Program-made: the position numbers and the translations under genes
Notes under the pieces: generated by a model
Seen by the model: the letters and a program-made list of their open reading frames with translations, nothing else
Told to the model about the DNA's origin: nothing
Databases searched by the model: none
From: Candidatus Peregrinibacteria bacterium
GTDB taxonomy: Bacteria; Patescibacteriota; Gracilibacteria; UM-FILTER-43-11
Length of the DNA stretch: 42,863 nucleotides
Assembly: GCA_016934215.1 (NCBI GenBank)
Contig: JAFGTE010000011.1
Coordinates: forward strand, 1-42,863
Reading direction: 5' to 3'
Shown: one piece after another, positions 7,937 through 15,842 of the stretch
Layout: the number at the start of each line of letters is the position of its first letter
How positions within the stretch are numbered: position 1 is the first letter of the stretch

Positions 7937-9061
7937 ATGTCTAAATCAGGAACTGATGCCGATGACCGAAGAACCCAAGAAGCTGGTGATGCACAAATAG
8001 ATGATTTAAACCAGCAAACAGCTGCGCCTGCAGAAGGCGGGGATGAATTGAGTAAAATGCGACATCGCAAATTTGAAGTACTTAAAGGTGGCAAATCTGC
8101 ACCTGAAGAAGAAGGAGAACCTAAACCGGAACCGGAACCTGAAGAAGAAGGAGAACCTGCCCCTGAAGAACCTGAAGAAACCGAGGAGCTTTCTTTGGAA
8201 GAAATTCATCAAATCTTTGAAGCCATTCCGAAAGGAAGTCACAAAAAACTACGACGTGAGGCCAACAAATATAACGAAGGACCTCACAGGCTCATTGTTA
8301 TTTACTCCATTGAAGATGGCTGGAGAGCCAGAGCAGTAGATAAAGATACTGAATTCGTCACGGTGGAAGAATCAGCAGAATTGGCTGAACTGATCAACAG
8401 TAAAATCAATGAAGAAGGAATGGCCAAGACGGCAGAAAAAAACAGAGCAAAGAAAGCGAAAATGAAAGCCAGGAAAGAAGGTGAGGCAGGTGAAGAAAAT
8501 CCGGACGAAGCAGGCGAAGAAGCTGAAAGTCCTGATTTAGTGCTTGCCAGAAAAATCCTCGCAAGCGTCCCTGATATTACAGATAAACAGGCGCTGATAA
8601 ATCTTGGTTCCCGATGTATAGAAGCCGGATATTTCACGCGCAAAAGAGAAGGTAAGGGTAAAAATAGACGAACCAAATACGCAGCCATTGAAGGCAAAGA
8701 ACTCAGTCAGGAATTAGTCGATGCTTTTGAAGCTCAGTTTGATGCTTTAAACGCACCGGAACGTGCCAAAGCAAGAATTGAAGGATTAATTAAAAAGATT
8801 GAAACCATTAATGACTCAGATAAATTATTCGGTTTTGCCAGATGGATCGCTTCAAATGAGGAACTGGGCTTAATCAAATTTAAAAGGGGGAAGGGAAGGG
8901 ACAACTGGGAAGTAATTGCCGTAGAAGGTATCCCTGAAAGCGAAGCGCTCGTTAAAGCCATCATGAAAAAGAAAGCCGAACTCAAAACAGCTGAAAAAGC
9001 AGCCAGAGCTGAAACAGCTCGCCAGGAAATCGAACAGGCCCTGGCAAAAGCAATTAAATAA
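7937..9061 (+). CDS. Unknown acidic protein with three weakly repeated domains
   Basis: A 374-residue soluble protein with no signal peptide or membrane segment; I do not recognise the family. Residues about 1-50 are polar, 55-88 form a Glu/Pro-rich disordered spacer (EPKPEPEPEEEGEP), and 165-200 a Lys/Glu-rich linker. Three segments of about 75 residues (about 90-165, 200-285 and 285-360) share an order of helix, helix, basic beta hairpin, helix. Compare YFTRKREGKGKNRRTKYAAIEG with GLIKFKRGKGRDNWEVIAVEG. This resembles a small winged-helix-like unit, so nucleic-acid binding is a guess. Its near-consensus promoter suggests abundance. The next gene follows after 14 bases and is probably cotranscribed. 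Confidence 0.75.
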   Translation: MSKSGTDADDRRTQEAGDAQIDDLNQQTAAPAEGGDELSKMRHRKFEVLKGGKSAPEEEGEPKPEPEPEEEGEPAPEEPEETEELSLEEIHQIFEAIPKGSHKKLRREANKYNEGPHRLIVIYSIEDGWRARAVDKDTEFVTVEESAELAELINSKINEEGMAKTAEKNRAKKAKMKARKEGEAGEENPDEAGEEAESPDLVLARKILASVPDITDKQALINLGSRCIEAGYFTRKREGKGKNRRTKYAAIEGKELSQELVDAFEAQFDALNAPERAKARIEGLIKKIETINDSDKLFGFARWIASNEELGLIKFKRGKGRDNWEVIAVEGIPESEALVKAIMKKKAELKTAEKAARAETARQEIEQALAKAIK

Positions 9062-9075
9062 CCCTCATCTGATAG

Positions 9076-9582
9076 ATGCCCGACCCTCAGAATAATCAAT
9101 TAAACATGGTTCCTGCCGCAGATATGAAAGCGGATCATATCGAAGCTCACAAAATCGGCTTAGTCAAAGCTGAAAAAATACTGCTGGCAGAAAGATCCCG
9201 GTTAAAAGGAGTTTTAAAATCCCTCCCAAGTTCAACAGCGGATACAGTTTTACCTTCCACAGCTCAATTACCTGGAAGCGGTACCCGGGAAAAAGAGTCT
9301 GCCACTCCGGAATTTGGTACTTTTGAAGGTTATATGAGCGCTCTGGCACAATCAGAAGCGGAAGCGAAAGGAAGCGATATAGAAGATGAAAACGAGATAT
9401 TACGGAGAGCTTTAAAACCGCCTCCAACCCCCACCGGTACAGAACCACTGAATTTTAAAGATACGAAAAAGAAAGAGGAATATGATGAAATAAAACTGCC
9501 CAACAGCGATACCATAGCGATTGAAGACTGGGAACCAACAGAAATTCCAGCTGCTGCGAATGACACTCAGAAAACAGCCTAA
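9076..9582 (+). CDS. Unknown, mostly disordered soluble protein
   Basis: A 168-residue polar protein without membrane segment or recognisable domain. One helix is likely near residues 18-50 (MKADHIEAHKIGLVKAEKILLAERSRLKGVL) and another near 85-115. The rest is rich in Pro, Thr, Ser and Glu (ALKPPPTPTGTEP) and probably unstructured. It starts 14 bases after the preceding unknown gene, so they likely form an operon and may work together. A terminator lies 46 bases beyond its stop codon, inside the end of the convergent thrS gene. No function can be given. Confidence 0.65.
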   Translation: MPDPQNNQLNMVPAADMKADHIEAHKIGLVKAEKILLAERSRLKGVLKSLPSSTADTVLPSTAQLPGSGTREKESATPEFGTFEGYMSALAQSEAEAKGSDIEDENEILRRALKPPPTPTGTEPLNFKDTKKKEEYDEIKLPNSDTIAIEDWEPTEIPAAANDTQKTA

Positions 9583-9587
9583 TAATG

Positions 9588-11363
9588 TCACGCAGAAGGA
9601 AGCCGACGCTCCCGAATCTCAGAAAGCAGCGCTTCAAGGAAGGCGCTTTTTTTATGTTCTTTCTGTTCCTTGGAATGATAAGAACGGGCCGTCACCGTGC
9701 CTTTTTTCTTTTCATCATCTCCCACCACCAGCATATACGGGATCTTCATTTTTTCAGCATTCCGGATTCGTTTACCAAGGGTCTCTTCTGCTGTCATCAC
9801 CTCCACGCGAATCCCCTTTTCGAACATTTCTTTTTCCAAGTCACGAGCATATTTTTCATGCACTTCTGCCACCGGAATAATAACTGCCTGTACCGGCGCC
9901 AGCCAAGCCGGGAAAGCGCCTCCAAAGTGTTCGATCAGAAAACCGATAAAACGCTCATGCGTGCTTAAAGGGGCACGGTGGATGCAAAGCGGAATCTTTT
10001 CTTTGCCTTTTTCATCCGTATAGGTAAGTCCCATTCGTTTCGGCACGGCAAAGTCAACCTGATTGGTCGCTAAAGTAAATTCACGTCCGATCGCGCTCCA
10101 GACTTCAATATCAATCTTGGGACCATAGAACGCCGCTTCATCTTCCGCTTCAACGAATTCGATTTTAGATTTTTTCATCACCTTGCGTACCATGACCTCC
10201 CCTTTTTTCCAGAGTTCCGGTTCATCCACATATTTCTCTCCCAGTTTTTTTGGATCGTGAAGCGATAAACGCATAACAAATTTTTTGATATTGAAAATCT
10301 TAAAATATTTGAGATACATTTCGGTCACCGCCATAAACTCATCTTCAAACTGTTCTTCTGTACAATAAATATGAGCATCATTCATCTGAAGACTGCGCAC
10401 CCGCATCAGACCGAAAAGCGCTCCCGAATCCTCATAACGGTAGCAAGTGCCATATTCCGCATAACGAAGCGGCAAATCCCGATAACTTTTGGGCCGGGCT
10501 TTATAAATCATATGATGATGGGGACAGTTCATCGGTTTCACATAATAATCATCTTCTCCCTGCAATCGCATGGGGGGATACATGCTGTCCGCATATAACG
10601 GCAAATGTCCGGACATTTCATAAAGCTTGCCTTTGGTCAGGTGTGGCGTTCTCAAACGAAGGTAACCGGCTTTATATTCCATTTCCTTGGCAAGATTTTC
10701 AAGTTCCTCAACGATGACAGTACCTTTGGGAAGCCAGAGCGGAAGCCCCGGCCCGACATTTTCATCAAAAGTGAACAGATCCAGTTCTTTGCCAAGTTTT
10801 CGATGATCGCGCTCTTCCGCTTCCTTTCGCATCTTTAAAAAATCACTGAGCTCATTCTGCGTTTCGAAAGCAAGCCCGTATATTCGCTGCAGCATAGGTC
10901 GTTTTTCATCCCCGCGCCAGTAAGCTCCGGCAATTTTATCCAGTTTAAAAGTATTTGGATCAATTTTTCCGGTCGAAACGACATGCGGCCCCTTACAGAG
11001 GTCAACGAAAGAACCGTTTTTATAAAAACTGACCTGCTTTTCTCCCCCTTCTTTTAAATCAACCACCAGTTCCACTTTAAAATCCTGTTTTGTTTTCTTA
11101 AGAAAATCGATCGCTTTATCGATAGGTTCATCATACTGCTCAAATACCTGATTCTGTTTAATGATATGCTTCATCTTTTTTTCCAGAATCGGAAGATCTT
11201 CCGGAATCAGGGTGCGGGGAAGCTCAAAATCATAATAAAAACCATTATCGATCGCCGGACCGATCCCCAATTTAGCTTCCGGAAACATATTCAGCACCGC
11301 CTGCGCCAGAATATGAGATAAACTGTGACGTTTTTCATCAAGGGTAGGTGAACTTTTAGTCAT
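9588..11363 (-). CDS. thrS: Threonyl-tRNA synthetase lacking the TGS domain
   Basis: A 591-residue class II synthetase that charges tRNA-Thr. It starts almost directly with the editing (N2/SAD) domain: RHSLSHILAQAV and later DLCKGPHV carry the metal/editing residues. The catalytic core has the zinc cysteine in MNCPHHHMIY, motif 2 in YRYEDSGALFGLMRVRS, and motif 3 in RAPLSTHERFIGFLIEHFGG. The C-terminal anticodon domain runs from VQAVIIPVAE to the end. The N-terminal TGS domain (about 60 residues in E. coli ThrRS) is absent; no open frame encoding it is seen upstream. The gene is preceded by a leader of about 225 bases with hairpins, a T-box-like core and a terminator. Confidence 0.97.
   Translation of the reverse strand: MTKSSPTLDEKRHSLSHILAQAVLNMFPEAKLGIGPAIDNGFYYDFELPRTLIPEDLPILEKKMKHIIKQNQVFEQYDEPIDKAIDFLKKTKQDFKVELVVDLKEGGEKQVSFYKNGSFVDLCKGPHVVSTGKIDPNTFKLDKIAGAYWRGDEKRPMLQRIYGLAFETQNELSDFLKMRKEAEERDHRKLGKELDLFTFDENVGPGLPLWLPKGTVIVEELENLAKEMEYKAGYLRLRTPHLTKGKLYEMSGHLPLYADSMYPPMRLQGEDDYYVKPMNCPHHHMIYKARPKSYRDLPLRYAEYGTCYRYEDSGALFGLMRVRSLQMNDAHIYCTEEQFEDEFMAVTEMYLKYFKIFNIKKFVMRLSLHDPKKLGEKYVDEPELWKKGEVMVRKVMKKSKIEFVEAEDEAAFYGPKIDIEVWSAIGREFTLATNQVDFAVPKRMGLTYTDEKGKEKIPLCIHRAPLSTHERFIGFLIEHFGGAFPAWLAPVQAVIIPVAEVHEKYARDLEKEMFEKGIRVEVMTAEETLGKRIRNAEKMKIPYMLVVGDDEKKKGTVTARSYHSKEQKEHKKSAFLEALLSEIRERRLPSA
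9628..9653 (+). terminator. Intrinsic terminator inside the 3' end of thrS
   Basis: Stem AGCGC plus TTC (9628-9635) pairs with GAA, a bulged G, and GCGCT (9639-9647), followed by seven T. It is oriented to stop transcripts of the plus-strand operon 7937-9582 and is embedded in antisense orientation in the last codons of thrS. Confidence 0.65.
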
Positions 11364-11590
11364 AATATTGTCATTAAAAAACTCGATAGAAATTCTATCG
11401 GGGATCCCGCTAAGCGGGACGGTTCCACCCCGTTTCCCCCCGCTTAGCAGGGGACAACTCTTGAAATGTTTGAAAGCTTTTCAAGGTGGTACCAAACGAA
11501 GTGAAACGCAGGCGACTTTCAGTCCGGGGCCGCCATTCCCTTATTGCATCCACTTACCGTCAGCGTGTCCTTAAATACAAACGCTTTCTT
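11364..11590 (-). promoter_or_regulatory. Structured thrS leader with T-box-like core (candidate)
   Basis: The 5' leader of thrS is about 225 bases long, far longer than the 20-30 bases usual here. On the minus strand it holds GGGGTGGAACCG (11420-11431), matching the T-box core GGGUGGNACCG. A hairpin CCCGCTTAGCGGG follows, and GGGG can pair with the CCCC behind it. Just before the start codon comes a terminator hairpin with six T. An upstream CCCCTGCTAAGCGGGG can pair alternatively with the CCCGCTTAGC arm. This layout suggests tRNA-Thr-sensing attenuation. I could not identify stem I or a threonine specifier, and the palindrome recurs at 18727, so it could also be a repeat element. Confidence 0.45.
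11376..11400 (-). terminator. Terminator hairpin directly upstream of thrS
   Basis: On the minus strand CGATAGA (11400-11394), three bases, TCTATCG (11390-11384), AG, then six T (11381-11376). It ends 12 bases before the thrS start codon, the position expected of an attenuator. Confidence 0.6.
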
Positions 11591-11596
11591 ACGCGC

Positions 11597-11626
11597 ATTG
11601 TACCGCCAGGCTTTAGTATTAGTCAA
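11597..11626 (-). promoter_or_regulatory. Promoter for thrS
   Basis: Minus-strand TTGACT (11626-11621), an 18-base spacer and TACAAT (11602-11597). A start near 11590 would give the long structured leader. Confidence 0.55.
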
Positions 11627-11690
11627 ACTCATTATCGGATAGCGAAAAACATATGTCTGTGATAATATGACCTGGCATAAAAATGTTCTT

Positions 11691-11957
11691 ATGGGAACCG
11701 CGATTGTTTTGTACATTTTACTTCTCGTTATCTTCCTGGTTATCAGTAGTCTGATTTTAAGGCATGCTGTGAAGTTCAATTATCTGAACCCCAACTTTAA
11801 ATATGTAGTGGGCATTTTTGGTGTAGTTGCTCTGGTGGTTATTACTTTTTCTATCTATCTTTTATTCCAGATGGATTCATCTGGCGGTAGCACCAATTAT
11901 TACGAACCGACACCTTATATCCCACCGGCTACCAGCACCGGTAATTTAAATTTTTAG
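11691..11957 (+). CDS. Small two-helix membrane protein, unknown
   Basis: An 88-residue protein with two membrane segments (about residues 2-24 and 36-60) and a C-terminal tail rich in Ser, Thr, Pro and Tyr (NYYEPTPYIPPATSTG). I do not recognise a family. The frame is open from an ATG at 11667, giving 96 residues, but a GATAAT -10 hexamer ends on the base before that ATG, so translation more likely begins at the ATG at 11691. That spacing agrees with other genes here. It is divergent from thrS and precedes the sugar-phosphate transferase gene by 39 bases, so cotranscription is likely. Confidence 0.6.
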   Translation: MGTAIVLYILLLVIFLVISSLILRHAVKFNYLNPNFKYVVGIFGVVALVVITFSIYLLFQMDSSGGSTNYYEPTPYIPPATSTGNLNF

Positions 11958-11977
11958 TCTCTTTAAGGAGTAGCACA

Positions 11978-11992
11978 ATGAGCGGATATTGA
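11978..11992 (+). CDS. Possible four-codon leader ORF (MSGY) with Shine-Dalgarno
   Basis: AAGGAG (11965-11970) stands seven bases before ATG AGC GGA TAT TGA. The next gene's ATG follows four bases after this stop. Since almost no other gene in the window has a Shine-Dalgarno sequence, the pair may serve to load ribosomes that then reinitiate at 11997. It may also simply be a displaced ribosome site. Confidence 0.3.
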   Translation: MSGY

Positions 11993-11996
11993 GCAT

Positions 11997-13049
11997 ATGC
12001 AATACTTTCTACCTGCCATTTCGGCTCTGAGTCTTACGATTTTATCAACGCTCATCGCGCTCAAGGTTTTTCCGAAACTGGGGCTTCTGGATAAACCTGA
12101 AAAATACGGTATTAAAAGAAAACCAATTCCCTATCCGGGCGGCATTCTTTTATGGGTGATTTTCATTCTGCTGGCGATGATATTTTTTGAACCCACCTTC
12201 AAACTCATCGGCTTGCTTTTTGGCAGTGGCCTGCTCGTTCTTATCTCCTTCATCGACGACCGTATTTCTCTGCCCGCCTGGCTACGGCTGGCTGTTCAGA
12301 TCCTGGTCGCTTTAATCATGGTCGTAGCAGGCATCGGGGTCGAAACCATCACCAATCCTTTCGGCGGCTATATCGCTCTGGATAAAATCAAATTTATTCT
12401 GGATGTCGGCGACACCGAATTAACTATCATGGCTTTCTCGGGAATCTTCACCCTCATCTGGATCGTACTGATTGTAAACACCATGAACTGGCTGGACGGT
12501 ATTCCTGGCCTGACCAGTGGTATTACGTTCATCGGTTGCCTGACACTTTTCTTTTTAAGTATTTCAGATCTGGTCAATCAGCCGGAAACCGCCACCCTCG
12601 CTTTGATTGTAGCCATGATTGCTTTAGGTATGTGGCTCTTTGATTTTTATCCTCCTAAAATCCTGATCGGCGATTCCGGTTCGATGCTCTTCGGGTTACT
12701 GCTGGCCGTCCTGGCTATTTTTTCCGGAGGAAAGATCGCCACCGCCTTCCTGATTATGGGCTTTCCGATCATGGACGCCATTTACGTAATTGTTCACCGG
12801 ATTTATAACAAACAGGCTCCCTGGAAAGGCGGTGAATGGGACAAAAACCGAAAAGCCGTCCACCTGCATCACCGTATGCTGCAATTTGGAATGAGTGAAA
12901 GACAGGTTCTTTTCTCCATTTATGCCCTGGCCGCCATCTTTGGCATCTCTGCCCTATTCATGGGAACCCAAGGTAAATTCTGGGCCATCATCATCATTTT
13001 CTTTCTATCCTTTTTACTGGGTATACTCTTGAGAGTGAAGAAAAAATAA
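11997..13049 (+). CDS. WecA/TagO/MraY-family polyprenyl-phosphate sugar-1-phosphate transferase
   Basis: A 350-residue integral membrane enzyme with about ten helices that moves a sugar-1-phosphate from a UDP-sugar to undecaprenyl phosphate, the first step of cell-surface glycan synthesis. Key motifs are present: the metal-binding pair in ISFIDDR (Asp87, Asp88), VNTMNWLDGIPGL (about 159-171), ILIGDSGSM (about 223-231) and the HLHHRM motif (about 291-296). That last motif is typical of WecA/TagO rather than MraY (peptidoglycan), so O-antigen-, teichoic-acid- or capsule-like glycan synthesis is more likely. Length fits the family. Another polysaccharide locus lies at the right end of the window. 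Confidence 0.9.
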   Translation: MQYFLPAISALSLTILSTLIALKVFPKLGLLDKPEKYGIKRKPIPYPGGILLWVIFILLAMIFFEPTFKLIGLLFGSGLLVLISFIDDRISLPAWLRLAVQILVALIMVVAGIGVETITNPFGGYIALDKIKFILDVGDTELTIMAFSGIFTLIWIVLIVNTMNWLDGIPGLTSGITFIGCLTLFFLSISDLVNQPETATLALIVAMIALGMWLFDFYPPKILIGDSGSMLFGLLLAVLAIFSGGKIATAFLIMGFPIMDAIYVIVHRIYNKQAPWKGGEWDKNRKAVHLHHRMLQFGMSERQVLFSIYALAAIFGISALFMGTQGKFWAIIIIFFLSFLLGILLRVKKK

Positions 13050-13122
13050 AAAAATATCTTTCCCACAAAAAGGATTTCTGAAATAATTTATCTGGATAAG
13101 CAAAAAACAAACAAAATTGCCC

Positions 13123-15807
13123 ATGCCTAAAACAGCTAAGTCTGATCCGAACGCCGCCAATGAAGAACCGAAAGCGGATTATCTCTCGTCACGCTCTTTA
13201 CAGGCCAGCGATATTTATAATTTAGGAACAGGTGACAATAGGCGAAGGGCAACGCTCATTCAGCATCTGCAAAGTCTTTCTCATGACTCCAATGCTCATG
13301 AGGTTATTCAGCTGCTTTATGATATCCGCACTCATCAGGACCATCACAAGATGCAGAAAGTTTTTGAAAAAAATCCTGATCATACGATTGCCCATAAGGC
13401 TAAAAATCACGGCGAGGACATCATCGGACTGCTGGTGGATGATTATTTGGAACAAATCAATATACCGCAAGACGAAGATGAACTTGCAGCCCTGGAAAAC
13501 CATCTTGCGGATGTCATTATGACAAGCCTGAAAGAGTTTCAGGAAGTAGTGGAAGAAATTCGTGAAGATGTCCAGACGGTTACCGAGCGTTTTGAAAATG
13601 AACCGAGTATCAATCACGTCACTGATCTGGTGGAACAAATACGCGCCAACATGCATCAGGATGTGATTAAAGGTATCGTAAAAAAACTGCACCCCAGTCA
13701 CCTGTCACATCCTATATTCCAACGACACTCACAGCACCTTTCGCCCAGTGCAGCCCTGGCCACCGCCTGGGTTCAGCATGCGCACAGGGCAGGAAAAGAC
13801 GTTCACGATCACGATGCCGCCGTCGCTTTTGTAAGAGAGGAACTGCATGCTCATCTGCAGGAACATTTTGCGCACGTGATTGATGACTCCGGTCAGGTGG
13901 CCCCTGAAACACAGCCAATCCCTGCCGCTTTGCCACTGGCGAGTATCATAGAAGCCAGAGAGATGGACCCAGAACTGGACCGAGCCTTCGTATTTCTGGA
14001 AGCCATCAGAGCCCGACATATCTTTTACACGGAAACCGGTTCAAGCCCGCCGCTTGCCGGCATCCAGCAAAACGATTTCACCAGATATGTGACCGCCGTC
14101 ACTGAAAGCGATGAAAATGTCCCCATCGAACAAGCCGCCCTCAATCACGTAAACGGCTTACTGAAAGGCAGTGATATCCGTGGCTACTTCAGACAAAATG
14201 TGGACAGCCTGGGAACTCTTTTTGTCCGTGCTGTCATCAATAATGACACTTTTAAAAAAGAAAGCTATCTCCAGCTGGAGGAAGCAAGATTGAGATTGAT
14301 GGCCGAAGAAACTGAAGCAAAAAGAGAAATCCTGAAAGCAGTGCCAAAAGGAACGGTACTCCGCAGTATTCTGGAAAATGAGGAACAGGACACTTTTGTC
14401 TGTCTCCTAAATATCTGGAAAAACGGAGGGGATAATGACATTTCCGCCCTTGAAAGAATCATCGATGAGGCAACCAGAGAAGCAAACGAATATCTTGATA
14501 TCGATTATGAGGAAATCCACCAAAAAGAAAGGGACAGTATAACAGACGAACTGCGTGCCCCCATCATGGCCTATGCCAGAGAATTTGTTGAAAAAAATGC
14601 ACATATCGCAGGCGCTCTTCAGATGACAAGCAGAGTGCGAAAACTGCTGAACGGCACGGGCACTCCCACCCAACAGGAGATTTCAGATATGGAAAATCTG
14701 ATAACCGCGCTTGAAAAAGAAAGTGATCATCTGATTTGGCTGATATACGAAGCGGAAGGAGACGAGCCTTTGCTGGACATGATCAATTACTGGATGAATG
14801 AGCATCCGCTGCTGGCCACCAAAGATCAGAAGGCGTGGGAGCCTTCTTTAAAATCATTCCTAATAAGAACAGCCGCCCAGATCAATAAACATGTGCCGCT
14901 ATCCCCCGAATCCATGCCACCTGAGCTTAGTGAATCTTTCCGCAGTACCCTTCATTCACTTGAAGCATCGAGGCATAAACTGGAAAACGAAACAGAGCTA
15001 AAAAGAGACCTGACCGAATCGCTCGAAAACGCTCCGGACGGAAGCCTGACACAAAGAGTCTGCAGACTCCTTAACGTGGCCGCTCAGGAATTCACCACCT
15101 ACAGACCGCTGATGGAAGCTACCTTAAGAAGCAGAAAATTATATGACATTCTTGGATGTTATTTGGATACTAAATTTGAGCCCCAATCACTTGCAACTTT
15201 ATATATAGCGCACGTTAAAAGCACTGGTGATAAAGCCGGCACTTTTGAAGAATATCTGCTGCACCTGGACAGACTATTTCGTGAATCATGTCGCGCAGGA
15301 TTATATGCGGATCTGTTAAGCTGGGGGGAAATTTCTGATTCCAGCCCGGCCCCGCAGACATTGGAACACATGTACCGAAAAAGGAGATCTGCCCCAAGGG
15401 CACCAGAAAACACTGACCATGAAGAGATGCCGACTGCCAGACCGGGCGAAATAAGTGAAATAAGACAGGTAATGACTCGGCCTTTATCAGTTCCGGCAAA
15501 ACCTACGGAAACCATTAACGTTTTTGATGCCGGAGAATTACGTACGGTAACCAGCGGTCAGTATGTGGATATTACTTTTGCCAGAAAGGGTTCAAATTTC
15601 ACCGTTGAAGACGGAGCCAAACTTTCAGTTTTTATGATAGATGATGAAACAACCATCAGGCTTAACGGACCGAATGCCTGTTTAAAAATAGAAAAAACTG
15701 CGCAATTCTGTAATCGATTCAGAATCCTTGATAAAAATGGAAATCCGATTTCTGACCACCCCAATATTGTATTGGGGCATGGTGTCATGGAAAAACTGGC
15801 TTCTTAG
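13123..15807 (+). CDS. Large unknown helical protein with small beta-rich C-terminal domain
   Basis: An 894-residue protein without signal peptide or membrane helix; I recognise no family. Most of it (about residues 30-720) is predicted by eye to be helical, with many His, Glu and Gln residues and repeated amphipathic stretches such as ALENHLADVIMTSLKEFQEVVEEI. About 740-790 looks like a disordered Pro/Arg/Glu linker. The last 95 residues (FDAGELRTVTSGQYVDITF, then VEDGAKLSVFMIDDETTIRLNG) form a compact beta-rich unit that resembles small beta-helix or cupin-like folds. A TTG at 13117 in frame could add two residues; the ATG at 13123 is preferred. It has no partners in the neighbourhood that tell its role. 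Confidence 0.75.
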   Translation: MPKTAKSDPNAANEEPKADYLSSRSLQASDIYNLGTGDNRRRATLIQHLQSLSHDSNAHEVIQLLYDIRTHQDHHKMQKVFEKNPDHTIAHKAKNHGEDIIGLLVDDYLEQINIPQDEDELAALENHLADVIMTSLKEFQEVVEEIREDVQTVTERFENEPSINHVTDLVEQIRANMHQDVIKGIVKKLHPSHLSHPIFQRHSQHLSPSAALATAWVQHAHRAGKDVHDHDAAVAFVREELHAHLQEHFAHVIDDSGQVAPETQPIPAALPLASIIEAREMDPELDRAFVFLEAIRARHIFYTETGSSPPLAGIQQNDFTRYVTAVTESDENVPIEQAALNHVNGLLKGSDIRGYFRQNVDSLGTLFVRAVINNDTFKKESYLQLEEARLRLMAEETEAKREILKAVPKGTVLRSILENEEQDTFVCLLNIWKNGGDNDISALERIIDEATREANEYLDIDYEEIHQKERDSITDELRAPIMAYAREFVEKNAHIAGALQMTSRVRKLLNGTGTPTQQEISDMENLITALEKESDHLIWLIYEAEGDEPLLDMINYWMNEHPLLATKDQKAWEPSLKSFLIRTAAQINKHVPLSPESMPPELSESFRSTLHSLEASRHKLENETELKRDLTESLENAPDGSLTQRVCRLLNVAAQEFTTYRPLMEATLRSRKLYDILGCYLDTKFEPQSLATLYIAHVKSTGDKAGTFEEYLLHLDRLFRESCRAGLYADLLSWGEISDSSPAPQTLEHMYRKRRSAPRAPENTDHEEMPTARPGEISEIRQVMTRPLSVPAKPTETINVFDAGELRTVTSGQYVDITFARKGSNFTVEDGAKLSVFMIDDETTIRLNGPNACLKIEKTAQFCNRFRILDKNGNPISDHPNIVLGHGVMEKLAS

Positions 15808-15816
15808 TGCTATAAT
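15808..15816 (+). promoter_or_regulatory. Extended -10 promoter for elp3
   Basis: TG at 15808-15809 and TATAAT at 15811-15816, directly after the preceding stop codon and 26 bases before the ATG at 15843. Confidence 0.65.
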
Positions 15817-15842
15817 TCACAGCCCTAGCAAGCTTTACGTGA

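Noticed and set aside
11485-11493. GGTGGTACC on the plus strand as a second T-box core
   Set aside because: It is in a self-complementary stretch, points to the gene at 11691, and no terminator or long leader follows on that strand.
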